NCBI GenBank assembly: GCA_028383925.1 | Contig: JAOEWO010000009.1 | Span: 1-64,000, forward strand | DNA from: Winogradskyella sp. | Lineage (GTDB): Bacteria > Bacteroidota > Bacteroidia > Flavobacteriales > Flavobacteriaceae | DNA length: 64,000 nt | Direction: 5' to 3' | Part shown: positions 49,774-59,576 of the stretch, one piece after another | How positions within the stretch are numbered: the stretch's first letter is position 1 | How the letters are laid out: every line of letters begins with the position of its first letter | Position numbers and translations under genes: made by a program | The notes under the pieces: model-generated | Seen by the model: the letters and a program-made list of their open reading frames with translations, nothing else | The model's database searches: none | Told to the model about the DNA's origin: nothing

Positions 49774-50748
49774 ATGCAAAATATAGAAGCGTATCAAACA
49801 TCTTTTATTAACCATTTAAAAGAGTTTACAGTAAATAAAGAACCAAAAAATCTTTACCAGCCCATTAATTATATTCTTAATCTTGGTGGTAAACGTTTAA
49901 GACCTGTATTAACTCTAATGACTGCTGAGATTTTTGGTGGTAATGTTAATAACGCAATGAATGCAGCTCTATCTGTAGAGGTGTTTCATAATTTTTCTTT
50001 AGTACATGATGATATTATGGATGATGCCCCTTTACGAAGAGGTAAAGCCACAGTACACGAAAAATGGGATATTAACACAGGTATCTTATCGGGTGATGCC
50101 ATGCTAATAATGGCTTATCAGCTATTTGAAAATTATAAGCCTAGTACATTTTTAGCTTTAGCAAAGTTGTTTAGTAAGACTGCTTTAGAGGTTTGCGAAG
50201 GTCAACAATACGATGTAGATTTTGAAACCAGAAGTGATGTTACGATATCAGAATATCTTAAAATGATAGCATATAAAACAGCTGTTTTGGTTGGTGCAGC
50301 CATGAAAATGGGTGCTATTGTTGCAGATGCTTCAGAAGAAGACCAAAATGCAATATATGATTTTGGTCGTTATTTAGGTATTGCATTTCAGCTTCAAGAT
50401 GATTATTTAGATGCCTTCGGAAACCCGGAAACCTTTGGTAAACAGGTTGGTGGTGATATTATAGAAAACAAAAAGACCTATTTATATTTAAAAGCATTAG
50501 AGTTTTTGGGTACATCTGAAAGGCTTCAACTCGAAGATTTATTCGCTAAAAATTTTGAAGATAATACTGAGAAAATTAAAACCGTAAAACAGTTTTTTAT
50601 CTCTAGTGGCTCAGCAGAGGCAACTCAAAGAGAAATTGAAAACTATACGTTAAAGGCCTTTTTAATATTAGAAAATTTAAATATTTCTGCTTCTAAAAAA
50701 ATGCAATTAGAAGATTTTGGAAACAGTCTTATGACGCGAAATGTTTAA
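49774..50748 (+). CDS. polyprenyl synthetase (trans-isoprenyl diphosphate synthase)
   Basis: GGKRLRPVLTLM, VHDDIMDDAPLRRGKATVH, FQLQDDYLDAFGNPETFGKQVGGDI. Confidence 0.93.
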   Translation: MQNIEAYQTSFINHLKEFTVNKEPKNLYQPINYILNLGGKRLRPVLTLMTAEIFGGNVNNAMNAALSVEVFHNFSLVHDDIMDDAPLRRGKATVHEKWDINTGILSGDAMLIMAYQLFENYKPSTFLALAKLFSKTALEVCEGQQYDVDFETRSDVTISEYLKMIAYKTAVLVGAAMKMGAIVADASEEDQNAIYDFGRYLGIAFQLQDDYLDAFGNPETFGKQVGGDIIENKKTYLYLKALEFLGTSERLQLEDLFAKNFEDNTEKIKTVKQFFISSGSAEATQREIENYTLKAFLILENLNISASKKMQLEDFGNSLMTRNV

Positions 50749-50769
50749 GTCTTTCAGTTTAAAATAAAA

Positions 50770-51120
50770 ATGAAACTACCTGACACATTTCAAGATTTAA
50801 TAACAGAAGCAAATCAACTAGAGCTCTATAAAAAATTAATAATTCAATTAAATAAAGATTTACGTTCTGCCAATGTAGATTTAGAGTTAGATGAAGATAC
50901 GTTGCCAACAAGTTTAAAATTAGTATTGCAAGAAGCGCTATTTTATCTTATTCAAAATAAATTTTCAGATTATGTTAACTTACTTTATATCGTAGATGTT
51001 TCTGAAATTAAAGTCCGTGAAATTGATGGTAACGACACGGTAAAACTATCTGAAGCTATTGCATTTTTAATCTTACAACGTATTTGGCAAAAGGTGTGGT
51101 ATAAATTTAAGTATGCTTAA
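50770..51120 (+). CDS. hypothetical protein
   Basis: 116-aa ORF following the polyprenyl synthetase in the same orientation. Confidence 0.55.
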   Translation: MKLPDTFQDLITEANQLELYKKLIIQLNKDLRSANVDLELDEDTLPTSLKLVLQEALFYLIQNKFSDYVNLLYIVDVSEIKVREIDGNDTVKLSEAIAFLILQRIWQKVWYKFKYA

Positions 51121-51671
51121 AACCAAAATCTTACAAAAGGCATCCATGCTTCGGGTTGTATGCTTTTATTTCGGTCATATAATAGGTCGTATCTTATACC
51201 AATAGTAACATTACCGTTTGTATAACCTAAACCCATAAATAAAGCTGGGTACCAATAGCGTTCTTCAAAACTTGGGTTATTTTGTAATTGAAACAGTGGG
51301 TCAAATTCTCTATTAACATGCAGTTGTTCAAACTCTGCAGAGATCTGTATTTCTCTATACGGATTAAATAGGCCAATAGCGCTAGCACCTAAAACAGTAG
51401 ATTTAAATGTGTCGCGTTGCGAACTGTATTGAAAGTTTAAACCAACACCAGTAGCTATATAAGGATTAAATCTATAAAGTGCATTTGGTGCTAAAGCCGC
51501 ACTAAAAAAATCATTACCTATATTTAGTCCTAAACCTCCACCAAATTGAACGTTTTTCCAAAAGGATGATGTGTTTTTTAGATCTTGAGAAAATGAAAAG
51601 ACTGTAAAAAGAAATATTAAAATGCTACTAAAAATCATCTTTTTGTAACGTAACCCAATTAAATTTATCAT
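51117..51671 (-). CDS. outer-membrane beta-barrel protein
   Basis: Signal peptide; alternating barrel-like strands, C-terminal MPFVRFWF. Confidence 0.65.
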   Translation of the reverse strand: MINLIGLRYKKMIFSSILIFLFTVFSFSQDLKNTSSFWKNVQFGGGLGLNIGNDFFSAALAPNALYRFNPYIATGVGLNFQYSSQRDTFKSTVLGASAIGLFNPYREIQISAEFEQLHVNREFDPLFQLQNNPSFEERYWYPALFMGLGYTNGNVTIGIRYDLLYDRNKSIQPEAWMPFVRFWF

Positions 51672-51787
51672 CTTAATAATTCTTATTTTTTCAATATGTT
51701 ATAAATATAATAAAACCACATCTATATTTAGCAAAAGTTGTATTTTTGAATAAATTTTGTTGAAGCGATAACGTCTCATAAAAAATA

Positions 51788-54544
51788 ATGGATAAATATT
51801 CCTTTCTAAACGCAGCACATACAGCATATTTTGCTGATTTATACGACCAATATCTTAAAAACCCAGATTCTGTTGAGCCAAGTTGGCGTGCCTTTTTTCA
51901 AGGTTACGACTTCGGTTCTGAAAATTACGGAATGGAGGGTGAAATCGTTGAGGGTGTATCTGCACAAATACCAGAACAACTTCAAAAAGAATTTCAGATT
52001 TTAAACCTTATAGATGGTTACAGAAACAGGGGGCACTTGTTTACAAAAACAAACCCAGTAAGAGCCAGACGTAAGTATGAGCCTACTCTAGAAATAGAAA
52101 ACTTTGGTTTATCTAAAAACGATTTAGAATCTAAGTTTTCTGCAGGTGAAGTTTTAGGTTTAAGTGCAGCAACGCTTCAAGATATTATAGATCATTTAGA
52201 GCGCATTTATTGCGACTCTATCGGTGTAGAATACATGTATATAAGAAAGCCCGAAGAAATTCAGTGGATTCAGAAGAAGCTTAATATAAACGATAACCAT
52301 CCTACTTTTTCTGCAGAAGAAAAGAAAAATATATTAAGAAAACTTAACGAAGCTGTTTCCTTTGAGACTTTTTTACATACCAAATACGTTGGTCAAAAGC
52401 GTTTTTCTTTAGAAGGAAACGAGTCGCTTATTCCTGCACTAGATGCACTTATTGAGACGGCAGCCGGCTATGGTGTTAAGGAATTTGTTATGGGTATGGC
52501 GCATCGTGGTCGTTTAAGTACATTAACAAATATTTTTGGCAAATCAGCACAAGATATTTTTAGTGAGTTTGATGGTAAAGATTACGAAGAGGAAGTATTT
52601 GATGGTGATGTAAAGTACCATTTAGGTTGGACCAGTGATCGCGAAACCAATAACGGAAAGAAAATAAACCTAAGTATAGCACCAAATCCCTCTCACTTAG
52701 AGACTGTAGGTGCTGTTGTAGAAGGTATTGCGAGAGCAAAACAAGATAAAAAAGAAGTTGAAGACGCATCACAGGTTTTACCAATTGTTGTACATGGTGA
52801 CGCTGCAATTGCAGGTCAAGGTCTAGTATATGAGCTTGTGCAAATGGCACAGTTAGAAGGCTATAAAACTAACGGAACCATACATATAGTTGTTAATAAT
52901 CAAATTGGTTTTACAACTAATTATTTAGACGGTCGCTCAAGTACCTATTGTACAGATGTTGGTAAAGTGACGTTATCGCCAGTATTACACGTAAATTCTG
53001 ATGATGCTGAGTCTGTAGTGCATGCTATTTTATTTGCATTGCATTTTAGAATGAAATTTAAACGCGACGTTTTTATAGATTTACTAGGGTACAGAAAATA
53101 CGGCCATAACGAAGGTGATGAGCCTAAGTTTACACAACCTTTACTTTATAAAGCCATATCAAAACATAAAAACCCCAGAGATATTTACGCAGAACGTTTA
53201 TTGTCTGAAGGTGTTATTGCTGAAGGTTACGTTGCCAAAATAGAAAAAGAATACAAAGATAAGCTTGAAGAAAAGCTAGAAGATTCTAGAAAAATTGAGA
53301 AGACCGTTATTTCTCGTTTTATGCACGAACAGTGGAAAGATTTTGTGCGTGTAGATGAATCAGAAATGATGAAGCCTGTAGATACAACGGTTTCAAAAGA
53401 TCTTTTAAAAGATATTACTAAAGTTGTTTCTAATTTACCAGAAGATAAAAAGTTTATAAGAAAGATTCAGCGTTTAATAGAATCTCGCCAAACCATGTTC
53501 GATGAGAATCGTTTAGATTGGGCAATGGCAGAGCACTTAGCTTATGGTACTTTATTATCAGAAGGCTTTAATGTTAGAATTTCTGGGCAAGATGTAGAGC
53601 GTGGTACATTTTCGCATAGACATGCTGTTGTTAAGGTAGAAGATAGCGAAGAAGAAATAATTTTGTTAAAAAATGTTGCTGAAGCGCAAGGTCAATTCAA
53701 TATTTTTAATTCATCATTGTCAGAATATGGTGTTGTTGGTTTTGATTATGGTTATGCCATGGCAAGTCCTAATACACTTGTTATATGGGAAGCTCAATTT
53801 GGAGATTTCAGTAACGGTGCTCAGATAATGATAGACCAGTACATTTCTTCTGGTGAAGACAAATGGAAAACACAAAACGGATTAGTAATGTTATTGCCAC
53901 ATGGTTACGAAGGTCAAGGTGCAGAGCACTCGTCGGGTCGCATGGAGCGCTATTTACAAGTGTGTGCTAAAGATAATATGTTTGTTGCAGATTGTACAAC
54001 ACCGGCCAACATGTTCCATTTAATTAGAAGGCAAATGAAGGTTAATTATAGAAAGCCTTTAATCATATTTACACCAAAAAGTTTATTACGTCATCCAAAA
54101 GTAGTGTCGTCTGTAGATGATTTTGCAAACGGAAGTTTTGAGATGTTAATAGATGATGAAACCGCAAATGTAGACCATGTAAAAACATTAGTTTTTGTTA
54201 CAGGTAAGTTTTATTACGACTTACTAGAGGTCCAAGAAAAACTAGAAAGAACAGATATTGCATTAGTAAGAGTAGAGCAGTTGTTTCCGTTACCAGCAGA
54301 AGCGATGCGAAATGTTATTAAGAAATATAAAAATGTAGACGATATTGTTTGGGCACAAGAAGAACCAAGAAATATGGGTGCTTACAGCCATATGTTAATG
54401 CATTTAGAGGAAGCAAAACAATTTAGATCTGCAAGCAGAAGACCTTATGGTGCACCTGCAGCAGGTAGTTCTGTGCGTTCAAAAATAAGACACCAAGAAG
54501 TTATAGATTACGTTTTTGATAAAACCAAAAACAACCAAAGATAA
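51788..54544 (+). CDS. sucA: 2-oxoglutarate dehydrogenase E1 component
   Basis: FVMGMAHRGRLSTLTNIFGK, HGDAAIAGQGLVYE, IVVNNQIGFTTN, HGYEGQGAEHSSGRMERYLQ. Confidence 0.96.
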   Translation: MDKYSFLNAAHTAYFADLYDQYLKNPDSVEPSWRAFFQGYDFGSENYGMEGEIVEGVSAQIPEQLQKEFQILNLIDGYRNRGHLFTKTNPVRARRKYEPTLEIENFGLSKNDLESKFSAGEVLGLSAATLQDIIDHLERIYCDSIGVEYMYIRKPEEIQWIQKKLNINDNHPTFSAEEKKNILRKLNEAVSFETFLHTKYVGQKRFSLEGNESLIPALDALIETAAGYGVKEFVMGMAHRGRLSTLTNIFGKSAQDIFSEFDGKDYEEEVFDGDVKYHLGWTSDRETNNGKKINLSIAPNPSHLETVGAVVEGIARAKQDKKEVEDASQVLPIVVHGDAAIAGQGLVYELVQMAQLEGYKTNGTIHIVVNNQIGFTTNYLDGRSSTYCTDVGKVTLSPVLHVNSDDAESVVHAILFALHFRMKFKRDVFIDLLGYRKYGHNEGDEPKFTQPLLYKAISKHKNPRDIYAERLLSEGVIAEGYVAKIEKEYKDKLEEKLEDSRKIEKTVISRFMHEQWKDFVRVDESEMMKPVDTTVSKDLLKDITKVVSNLPEDKKFIRKIQRLIESRQTMFDENRLDWAMAEHLAYGTLLSEGFNVRISGQDVERGTFSHRHAVVKVEDSEEEIILLKNVAEAQGQFNIFNSSLSEYGVVGFDYGYAMASPNTLVIWEAQFGDFSNGAQIMIDQYISSGEDKWKTQNGLVMLLPHGYEGQGAEHSSGRMERYLQVCAKDNMFVADCTTPANMFHLIRRQMKVNYRKPLIIFTPKSLLRHPKVVSSVDDFANGSFEMLIDDETANVDHVKTLVFVTGKFYYDLLEVQEKLERTDIALVRVEQLFPLPAEAMRNVIKKYKNVDDIVWAQEEPRNMGAYSHMLMHLEEAKQFRSASRRPYGAPAAGSSVRSKIRHQEVIDYVFDKTKNNQR

Positions 54545-54588
54545 AAACAATACAACTCAAATTTAGAGCTTAAATAAAGATAAAGCCC

Positions 54589-55821
54589 ATGATTTTAGAA
54601 ATGAAAGTGCCTTCACCAGGCGAATCGATTACTGAAGTAGAAATTGCAGAATGGCTAGTGCAAGATGGAGATTACGTAGAAAAAGATCAAGCCATAGCAG
54701 AAGTAGATAGTGATAAAGCGACTTTAGAATTACCTGCAGAAGCTAGTGGAATAATTACATTGGCCGATGCTGATGGTAATAGATATGAAGAAGGTGACCC
54801 TGTTGTGGTAGGTGCAGTTGTATGTTTAATAGATACAAGCGCAGCTAAACCAGAAGGTGGCGATGCTGCTGTGAAAACAGAAATTAAAGAAGCAGCTCCT
54901 AAGAAAGCGGAGCCAAAACCTATAGTTGCCGAAACAAAAACCTACGCAACTGGTACTGCTAGTCCTGCTGCTAAGAAAATTTTAGCAGAAAAAGGAATGA
55001 ATGCAAGTACTGTGTCAGGCACTGGTAAAGACGGTAGAGTAACTAAAGATGATGCTGTAAATGCGGTACCATCTATGGGTACACCAACAGGTGGAAGTAG
55101 AGGGACGTCTCGTAGCAAAATGTCAATGTTACGTCGTAAAGTAGCCGAACGTTTAGTAGAAGCTAAAAATACAACGGCAATGTTAACCACATTTAATGAG
55201 GTTAACATGACACCCATTTTTGAGTTACGTAAACAATACAAAGAGCAGTTTAAAGCTAAGCATGGAGTGGGTCTTGGTTTTATGAGTTTCTTTAGTTTGG
55301 CAGTTGTTAGAGCGTTAAAAATGTATCCTGCTGTAAACTCAATGATAGACGGTAAAGAAATGTTGTCTTACGATTTTGTAGATATTAGTATTGCTGTATC
55401 TGGCCCTAAAGGACTAATGGTACCAGTGATTAGAAATGCAGAAAACTTATCGTTTAGAGGTATTGAGTCTGAAGTGAAACGCTTAGCTATTAGAGCAAGA
55501 GAAGGTGAAATCACTGTAGATGAGATGACTGGTGGAACATTTACTATCACCAATGGTGGTGTTTTTGGAAGTATGTTATCTACACCAATAATAAATCCTC
55601 CACAGAGTGGTATTTTAGGTATGCATAATATTATAGAGCGACCAATAGCTGTAGATGGTAAAGTTGAAATTCATCCTATGATGTATGTGGCTTTATCATA
55701 TGATCATAGAATTATTGACGGTAAAGAATCTGTAGGTTTCTTAGTTGCAGTTAAAGATGCATTAGAAAATCCTGAAGAATTATTAATGGATAATAATTTA
55801 AACAAGGTTTTAGAATTATAA
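54589..55821 (+). CDS. sucB: dihydrolipoyllysine-residue succinyltransferase (E2)
   Basis: Lipoyl domain [25 protein letters not shown]; catalytic [18 protein letters not shown]. Confidence 0.95.
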   Translation: MILEMKVPSPGESITEVEIAEWLVQDGDYVEKDQAIAEVDSDKATLELPAEASGIITLADADGNRYEEGDPVVVGAVVCLIDTSAAKPEGGDAAVKTEIKEAAPKKAEPKPIVAETKTYATGTASPAAKKILAEKGMNASTVSGTGKDGRVTKDDAVNAVPSMGTPTGGSRGTSRSKMSMLRRKVAERLVEAKNTTAMLTTFNEVNMTPIFELRKQYKEQFKAKHGVGLGFMSFFSLAVVRALKMYPAVNSMIDGKEMLSYDFVDISIAVSGPKGLMVPVIRNAENLSFRGIESEVKRLAIRAREGEITVDEMTGGTFTITNGGVFGSMLSTPIINPPQSGILGMHNIIERPIAVDGKVEIHPMMYVALSYDHRIIDGKESVGFLVAVKDALENPEELLMDNNLNKVLEL

Positions 55822-55844
55822 ATTAATCTATAATTTTAAAATAT

Positions 55845-55877
55845 AAAAAAGCGCAATCATTTATGATTGCGCTTTTT
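55845..55877. terminator. intrinsic terminator after sucB
   Basis: AAAAAAGCGCAATCAT-tt-ATGATTGCGCTTTTT. Confidence 0.75.
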
Positions 55878-55904
55878 CTCCTTACAATAAGTAACTAACT
55901 AAAA

Positions 55905-56018
55905 TTAACTAAAAAAATTGACTGCAATATTTGCTGATATTACAAGTATAGAACTAAGAATAAGTAGAATTATAACTAGCTTATCTTTTTTTGAATAATT
56001 GTCTTTCATTGTCTGCAT
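55905..56018 (-). CDS. 37-aa putative membrane peptide
   Basis: MQTMKDNYSKKDKLVIILLILSSILVISANIAVNFFS*; basic N-terminus plus one TM helix. Confidence 0.4.
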   Translation of the reverse strand: MQTMKDNYSKKDKLVIILLILSSILVISANIAVNFFS

Positions 56019-56120
56019 AGATATATTGGGTTTTTTAAAAAGCTCTAAATTTTAAATTAAATTTAGAGCTTTAGAAACTTAAATTTGGGGCAAAAATTAA
56101 TAGGCAATGTAAAATTCGGA

Positions 56121-56157
56121 ATAATTTAGACACCATACTATACGTAACTTTACGTAT
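56121..56157. repeat. 37-bp repeat copy 1 with perfect 7-2-7 palindrome
   Basis: ATAATTTAGACACCATACTATACGTAACTTTACGTAT. Confidence 0.85.
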
Positions 56158-56302
56158 TTTTTGGTTTTTATTACGCTTTTGGCTCATTTTGGTACTTTTT
56201 AAAAAAAGTAAAGCCTTGGATTTTCATCCAAGGCTTAATAATCCCTAAGAACTAATTAATAGCTCGTTATTAACCCTAATTAATAACGCTGTAAATATCC
56301 GT

Positions 56303-56339
56303 ATAATTTAGATACCAAACTATACGTAACTTTACGTAT
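56303..56339. repeat. 37-bp repeat copy 2 with perfect 7-2-7 palindrome
   Basis: ATAATTTAGATACCAAACTATACGTAACTTTACGTAT; 35/37 identical to copy 1. Confidence 0.85.
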
Positions 56340-56356
56340 ATTTCATTTATTTTATA

Positions 56357-56980
56357 TTAAATAAATTCGCTATTTTCTTTAGCCCAAATCAGTAAACTAT
56401 TTTGTTTACGCTCTAGCTTAAGCTTTTTAATAATATTACTCTTATGTTTTTCTACCGTTCTTGTAGATATAGATAATAACGCACCAATCTCAACTCCTGT
56501 TTTATTGTTAGAGATATACCTAAGTATGTTTTTTTCGTGTGTTGTTAATGTATTAAGATATTGTGGTTGGTTTTTTAATTCTAAAAAATTAAGTAGTTCT
56601 GGGCTAAAATAAGGCCGGTCTTTAATAACTGATGCGATACAATTTTCTATTTCTTCTAAAGCAAATTCTTTTAGTACATAACCAAATACACCAATAGACT
56701 TTGCTATATTGTAGGTGGTTTCATCTTTTTCAAAAGTAATTAAGACAATTTTAGTGGCCAGTTTGTCTTTTTTACATTTTTCTGCAATTTCTAAGCCCGT
56801 AAGAAAAGGCATTTTAATATCTAAAATTGCAATATCTGGTGCGTGAGCTTTAATTAAAGATAATGCTTCTTTGCCATTTTTGGCAGAAGCTAAAACGTTA
56901 AAACGTTGTTCAATAAGATAATCATTTAACCCTTTAAGTACTAAAGGGTGATCATCTGCTATTATTATAGAAGGATTCAT
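56357..56980 (-). CDS. NarL/FixJ-type response regulator (REC + LuxR HTH)
   Basis: IIIADDHPLVLKGLNDYL, IAILDIKMPFLTGLE; HTH TGVEIGALLSISTRTVEKHKSNIIKKL. Confidence 0.92.
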   Translation of the reverse strand: MNPSIIIADDHPLVLKGLNDYLIEQRFNVLASAKNGKEALSLIKAHAPDIAILDIKMPFLTGLEIAEKCKKDKLATKIVLITFEKDETTYNIAKSIGVFGYVLKEFALEEIENCIASVIKDRPYFSPELLNFLELKNQPQYLNTLTTHEKNILRYISNNKTGVEIGALLSISTRTVEKHKSNIIKKLKLERKQNSLLIWAKENSEFI

Positions 56981-57038
56981 GTTGCTATTAATTCTGTTCT
57001 ATGTTAAAGATATAAAGATTCTCGAGGTTTTATAGGGC

Positions 57039-57479
57039 TTATAGTTTTAAGTACAAGTTTTTTTTATCGTAGTCTATAATCGCTTTTGCTTTTTTTAAAA
57101 CATCTGCACCTATAATACCATCTACAGGTTCTGCATTATGTTTTACAAGACCTTCATTAACATGAGAAAGGTTAAATAGTATAATTGCAAAATTTACTTT
57201 TTTCCATTTCCCAATCTTCAAGTTGTTAGACTTTGAAACTTTGGTTAACATATTAGATGCGCCAGCACCCACTGCTTTTATTTCAGAATCTTTAACTTTT
57301 AAATTAAAACGTTCAATCGCTTCAAAACCTACACAGCTACTAGAGGCGCCAGTATCTAAAATAAAACGTCCTTTAATATTATTAATAGATGCTTTTATTT
57401 CAAAATGATTGGTTTTGGTCAGTTTCAATTTTATTTTAGAATAACCTTTGTCTATGAGGTGCGTTTTTAGTGTATTCAT
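57039..57479 (-). CDS. retropepsin-like single-domain aspartic protease
   Basis: GRFILDTGASSSCVGFEAIERF and DGIIGADVLKKAKAIIDYDKKNLYL. Confidence 0.82.
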   Translation of the reverse strand: MNTLKTHLIDKGYSKIKLKLTKTNHFEIKASINNIKGRFILDTGASSSCVGFEAIERFNLKVKDSEIKAVGAGASNMLTKVSKSNNLKIGKWKKVNFAIILFNLSHVNEGLVKHNAEPVDGIIGADVLKKAKAIIDYDKKNLYLKL

Positions 57480-57539
57480 TGTTGCAATTTGTGTAAATAT
57501 AGTAAATGGAATAACGGATTAAACATTTACTTTTGCAGT

Positions 57540-58307
57540 ATGATTATTACAGATACACATACACATTTATATAGTGAGGCTTTTGATGATGATAGATCAG
57601 AAATGATTCAACGTGCTATAAATGCTAATGTGAAACGGTTTTTTATACCAGCAATAGACTCAACATACACGGCGTCTATGTTTCAGTTAGAAAAAGATTT
57701 CCCAGACTATGTTTTTTTAATGATGGGTTTGCACCCTACGCATGTTAAAGAAAATTATAAAGAAGAATTAAAACATGTTGAAGACCAGCTTGCCAATCGA
57801 AAATTTTATGCAGTTGGTGAAATTGGCATAGATCTTTATTGGGATAAAAGCACGTTAGGTATTCAAATAGAAGCTTTTAGATATCAAATTAATTTAGCAA
57901 AACAATATAAACTCCCCATAGTAATTCATTGTAGAGAAGCTTTTAACGAAATATTTGAAGTTTTAGAACAAGAAAAATCTGATGATTTATTTGGTATTTT
58001 TCATTGCTTCAGTGGCACTTTAGAGCAAGCTAAACAAGCCATTTCTTATAATATGAAATTAGGTATAGGCGGTGTGGTTACCTTTAAGAATGGTAAAATA
58101 GATCAGTTTATAAACCAAATAGATACCAAACATATTGTTTTAGAGACAGATGCACCTTACTTAGCACCCAAGCCTTATCGAGGTAAACGTAACGAAAGTT
58201 TATATATTAATAAGGTATTAGAAAAATTATCCGAACTTTACCAAATAAGCGAAAAAGAATTGGCTGAGATTACTACAGAAAATTCAAAAGCTATATTCGG
58301 AATTTAA
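57540..58307 (+). CDS. TatD family metal-dependent hydrolase
   Basis: MIITDTHTHLYSEAFDDDR, YAVGEIGIDLYW, PIVIHCREAF, VLETDAPYLAPKPYRGKRNE. Confidence 0.92.
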   Translation: MIITDTHTHLYSEAFDDDRSEMIQRAINANVKRFFIPAIDSTYTASMFQLEKDFPDYVFLMMGLHPTHVKENYKEELKHVEDQLANRKFYAVGEIGIDLYWDKSTLGIQIEAFRYQINLAKQYKLPIVIHCREAFNEIFEVLEQEKSDDLFGIFHCFSGTLEQAKQAISYNMKLGIGGVVTFKNGKIDQFINQIDTKHIVLETDAPYLAPKPYRGKRNESLYINKVLEKLSELYQISEKELAEITTENSKAIFGI

Positions 58308-58311
58308 AATT

Positions 58312-59337
58312 ATGCAAAAGCAAAATATTTTATTAATATACACAGGTGGTACTATCGGAATGATAAAAGATGCCGATACTGGCACTTTGAGGGCTTTCGA
58401 TTTTAATAATATCTTAACTAGAATACCAGAATTACGCCTTTTAGACTGTAATATAGAAACTGTTTCTTTTAAGGCACCTATAGACTCATCTAATATGAGT
58501 CCTAAATATTGGTCAGATATTGCCAAAATAATAGAAGGTAATTACAATAAATTTGATGGCTTTGTTGTTTTACATGGCAGTGATACTATGAGTTACTCTG
58601 CATCTGCATTAAGTTTTATGCTAGAGAACTTAAACAAGCCTGTTGTTTTTACAGGGTCTCAATTACCAATTGGAGATTTACGTACAGACGCTAAAGAAAA
58701 TTTAATTACATCTATTCAAATGGCATCCTTACATGTTAATGGTGTGCCAGTAATAAGAGAAGTTGCGTTGTATTTTGAATATAAATTATACAGAGGTAAT
58801 AGAACCACAAAAATAAATGCAGAACATTTTGAAGCTTTCGATTCACTTAATTACCCACATTTAGCTGAGTCTGGCGTGCATTTAAATATTAATAAAGAAG
58901 CATTACTAAAACCCAATAGTGGCAAAAAATTAATTGTACGTACAGCTATGGATACCAATGTTGGTATTCTAAAATTATTTCCAGGGATTTCAAAACCTAT
59001 AATAGAAGCGATATTGACAAGCCCACTAATTAAGGGGTTAATTATAGAAACTTATGGTTCTGGTAACGCTACAAATGAAGATTGGTTTATTACATTACTA
59101 AAAAAAGCAATAAGTAACGGACTCTATGTAGTTAACGTTACTCAATGTGCAGGAGGGAGTGTAGCTATGGGGCAATATGAAACAAGTTCTCAGCTAAAAT
59201 CTATAGGTGTAATTTCAGGAAGAGATATTACAACAGAAGCAGCTATAACTAAACTAATGTACCTATTAGGAGAAAAAATAGGGGCAAATAATTTCCAATT
59301 CATATTTGAAACATCGTTAAGAGGTGAAATGACCTAA
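58312..59337 (+). CDS. type I asparaginase
   Basis: ILLIYTGGTIGMI, FVVLHGSDTMSYSASALSFML, VVFTGSQLPIGDLRTDAKENL. Confidence 0.92.
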   Translation: MQKQNILLIYTGGTIGMIKDADTGTLRAFDFNNILTRIPELRLLDCNIETVSFKAPIDSSNMSPKYWSDIAKIIEGNYNKFDGFVVLHGSDTMSYSASALSFMLENLNKPVVFTGSQLPIGDLRTDAKENLITSIQMASLHVNGVPVIREVALYFEYKLYRGNRTTKINAEHFEAFDSLNYPHLAESGVHLNINKEALLKPNSGKKLIVRTAMDTNVGILKLFPGISKPIIEAILTSPLIKGLIIETYGSGNATNEDWFITLLKKAISNGLYVVNVTQCAGGSVAMGQYETSSQLKSIGVISGRDITTEAAITKLMYLLGEKIGANNFQFIFETSLRGEMT

Positions 59338-59413
59338 AATTAACGTAGTAAATTTTACGGTTTGAAGTTTTTTTCGTTATTTGCCTCTCTGTAATTTGTT
59401 TTTTAAAATTTAG

Positions 59414-59501
59414 AGAGAGGTGGCCGAGTGGTCGAAGGCGCACGCCTGGAAAGTGTGTATACTCCAAAAGGGTATCGAGGGTTCGAATCCCTTCCTCTCT
59501 G
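59414..59501 (+). tRNA. tRNA-Ser (anticodon GGA)
   Basis: Acceptor AGAGAGG/CCTCTCT, D-arm GGCCGAGTGGTCGAAGGC, anticodon arm CACGC-CTGGAAA-GTGTG, variable arm, T-arm GAGGGTTCGAATCCCTT. Confidence 0.95.
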
Positions 59502-59576
59502 CTTATATTTTAAGGAGTAGTTACATTTATTTTTTTATCTTTAACCCTTTAACTAATAAAATTAAGATTAAGAACA

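Noticed and set aside
52560-52850. 96-aa minus-strand ORF rich in Gln/Leu/His
   Set aside because: Antisense to sucA, a highly conserved coding region.
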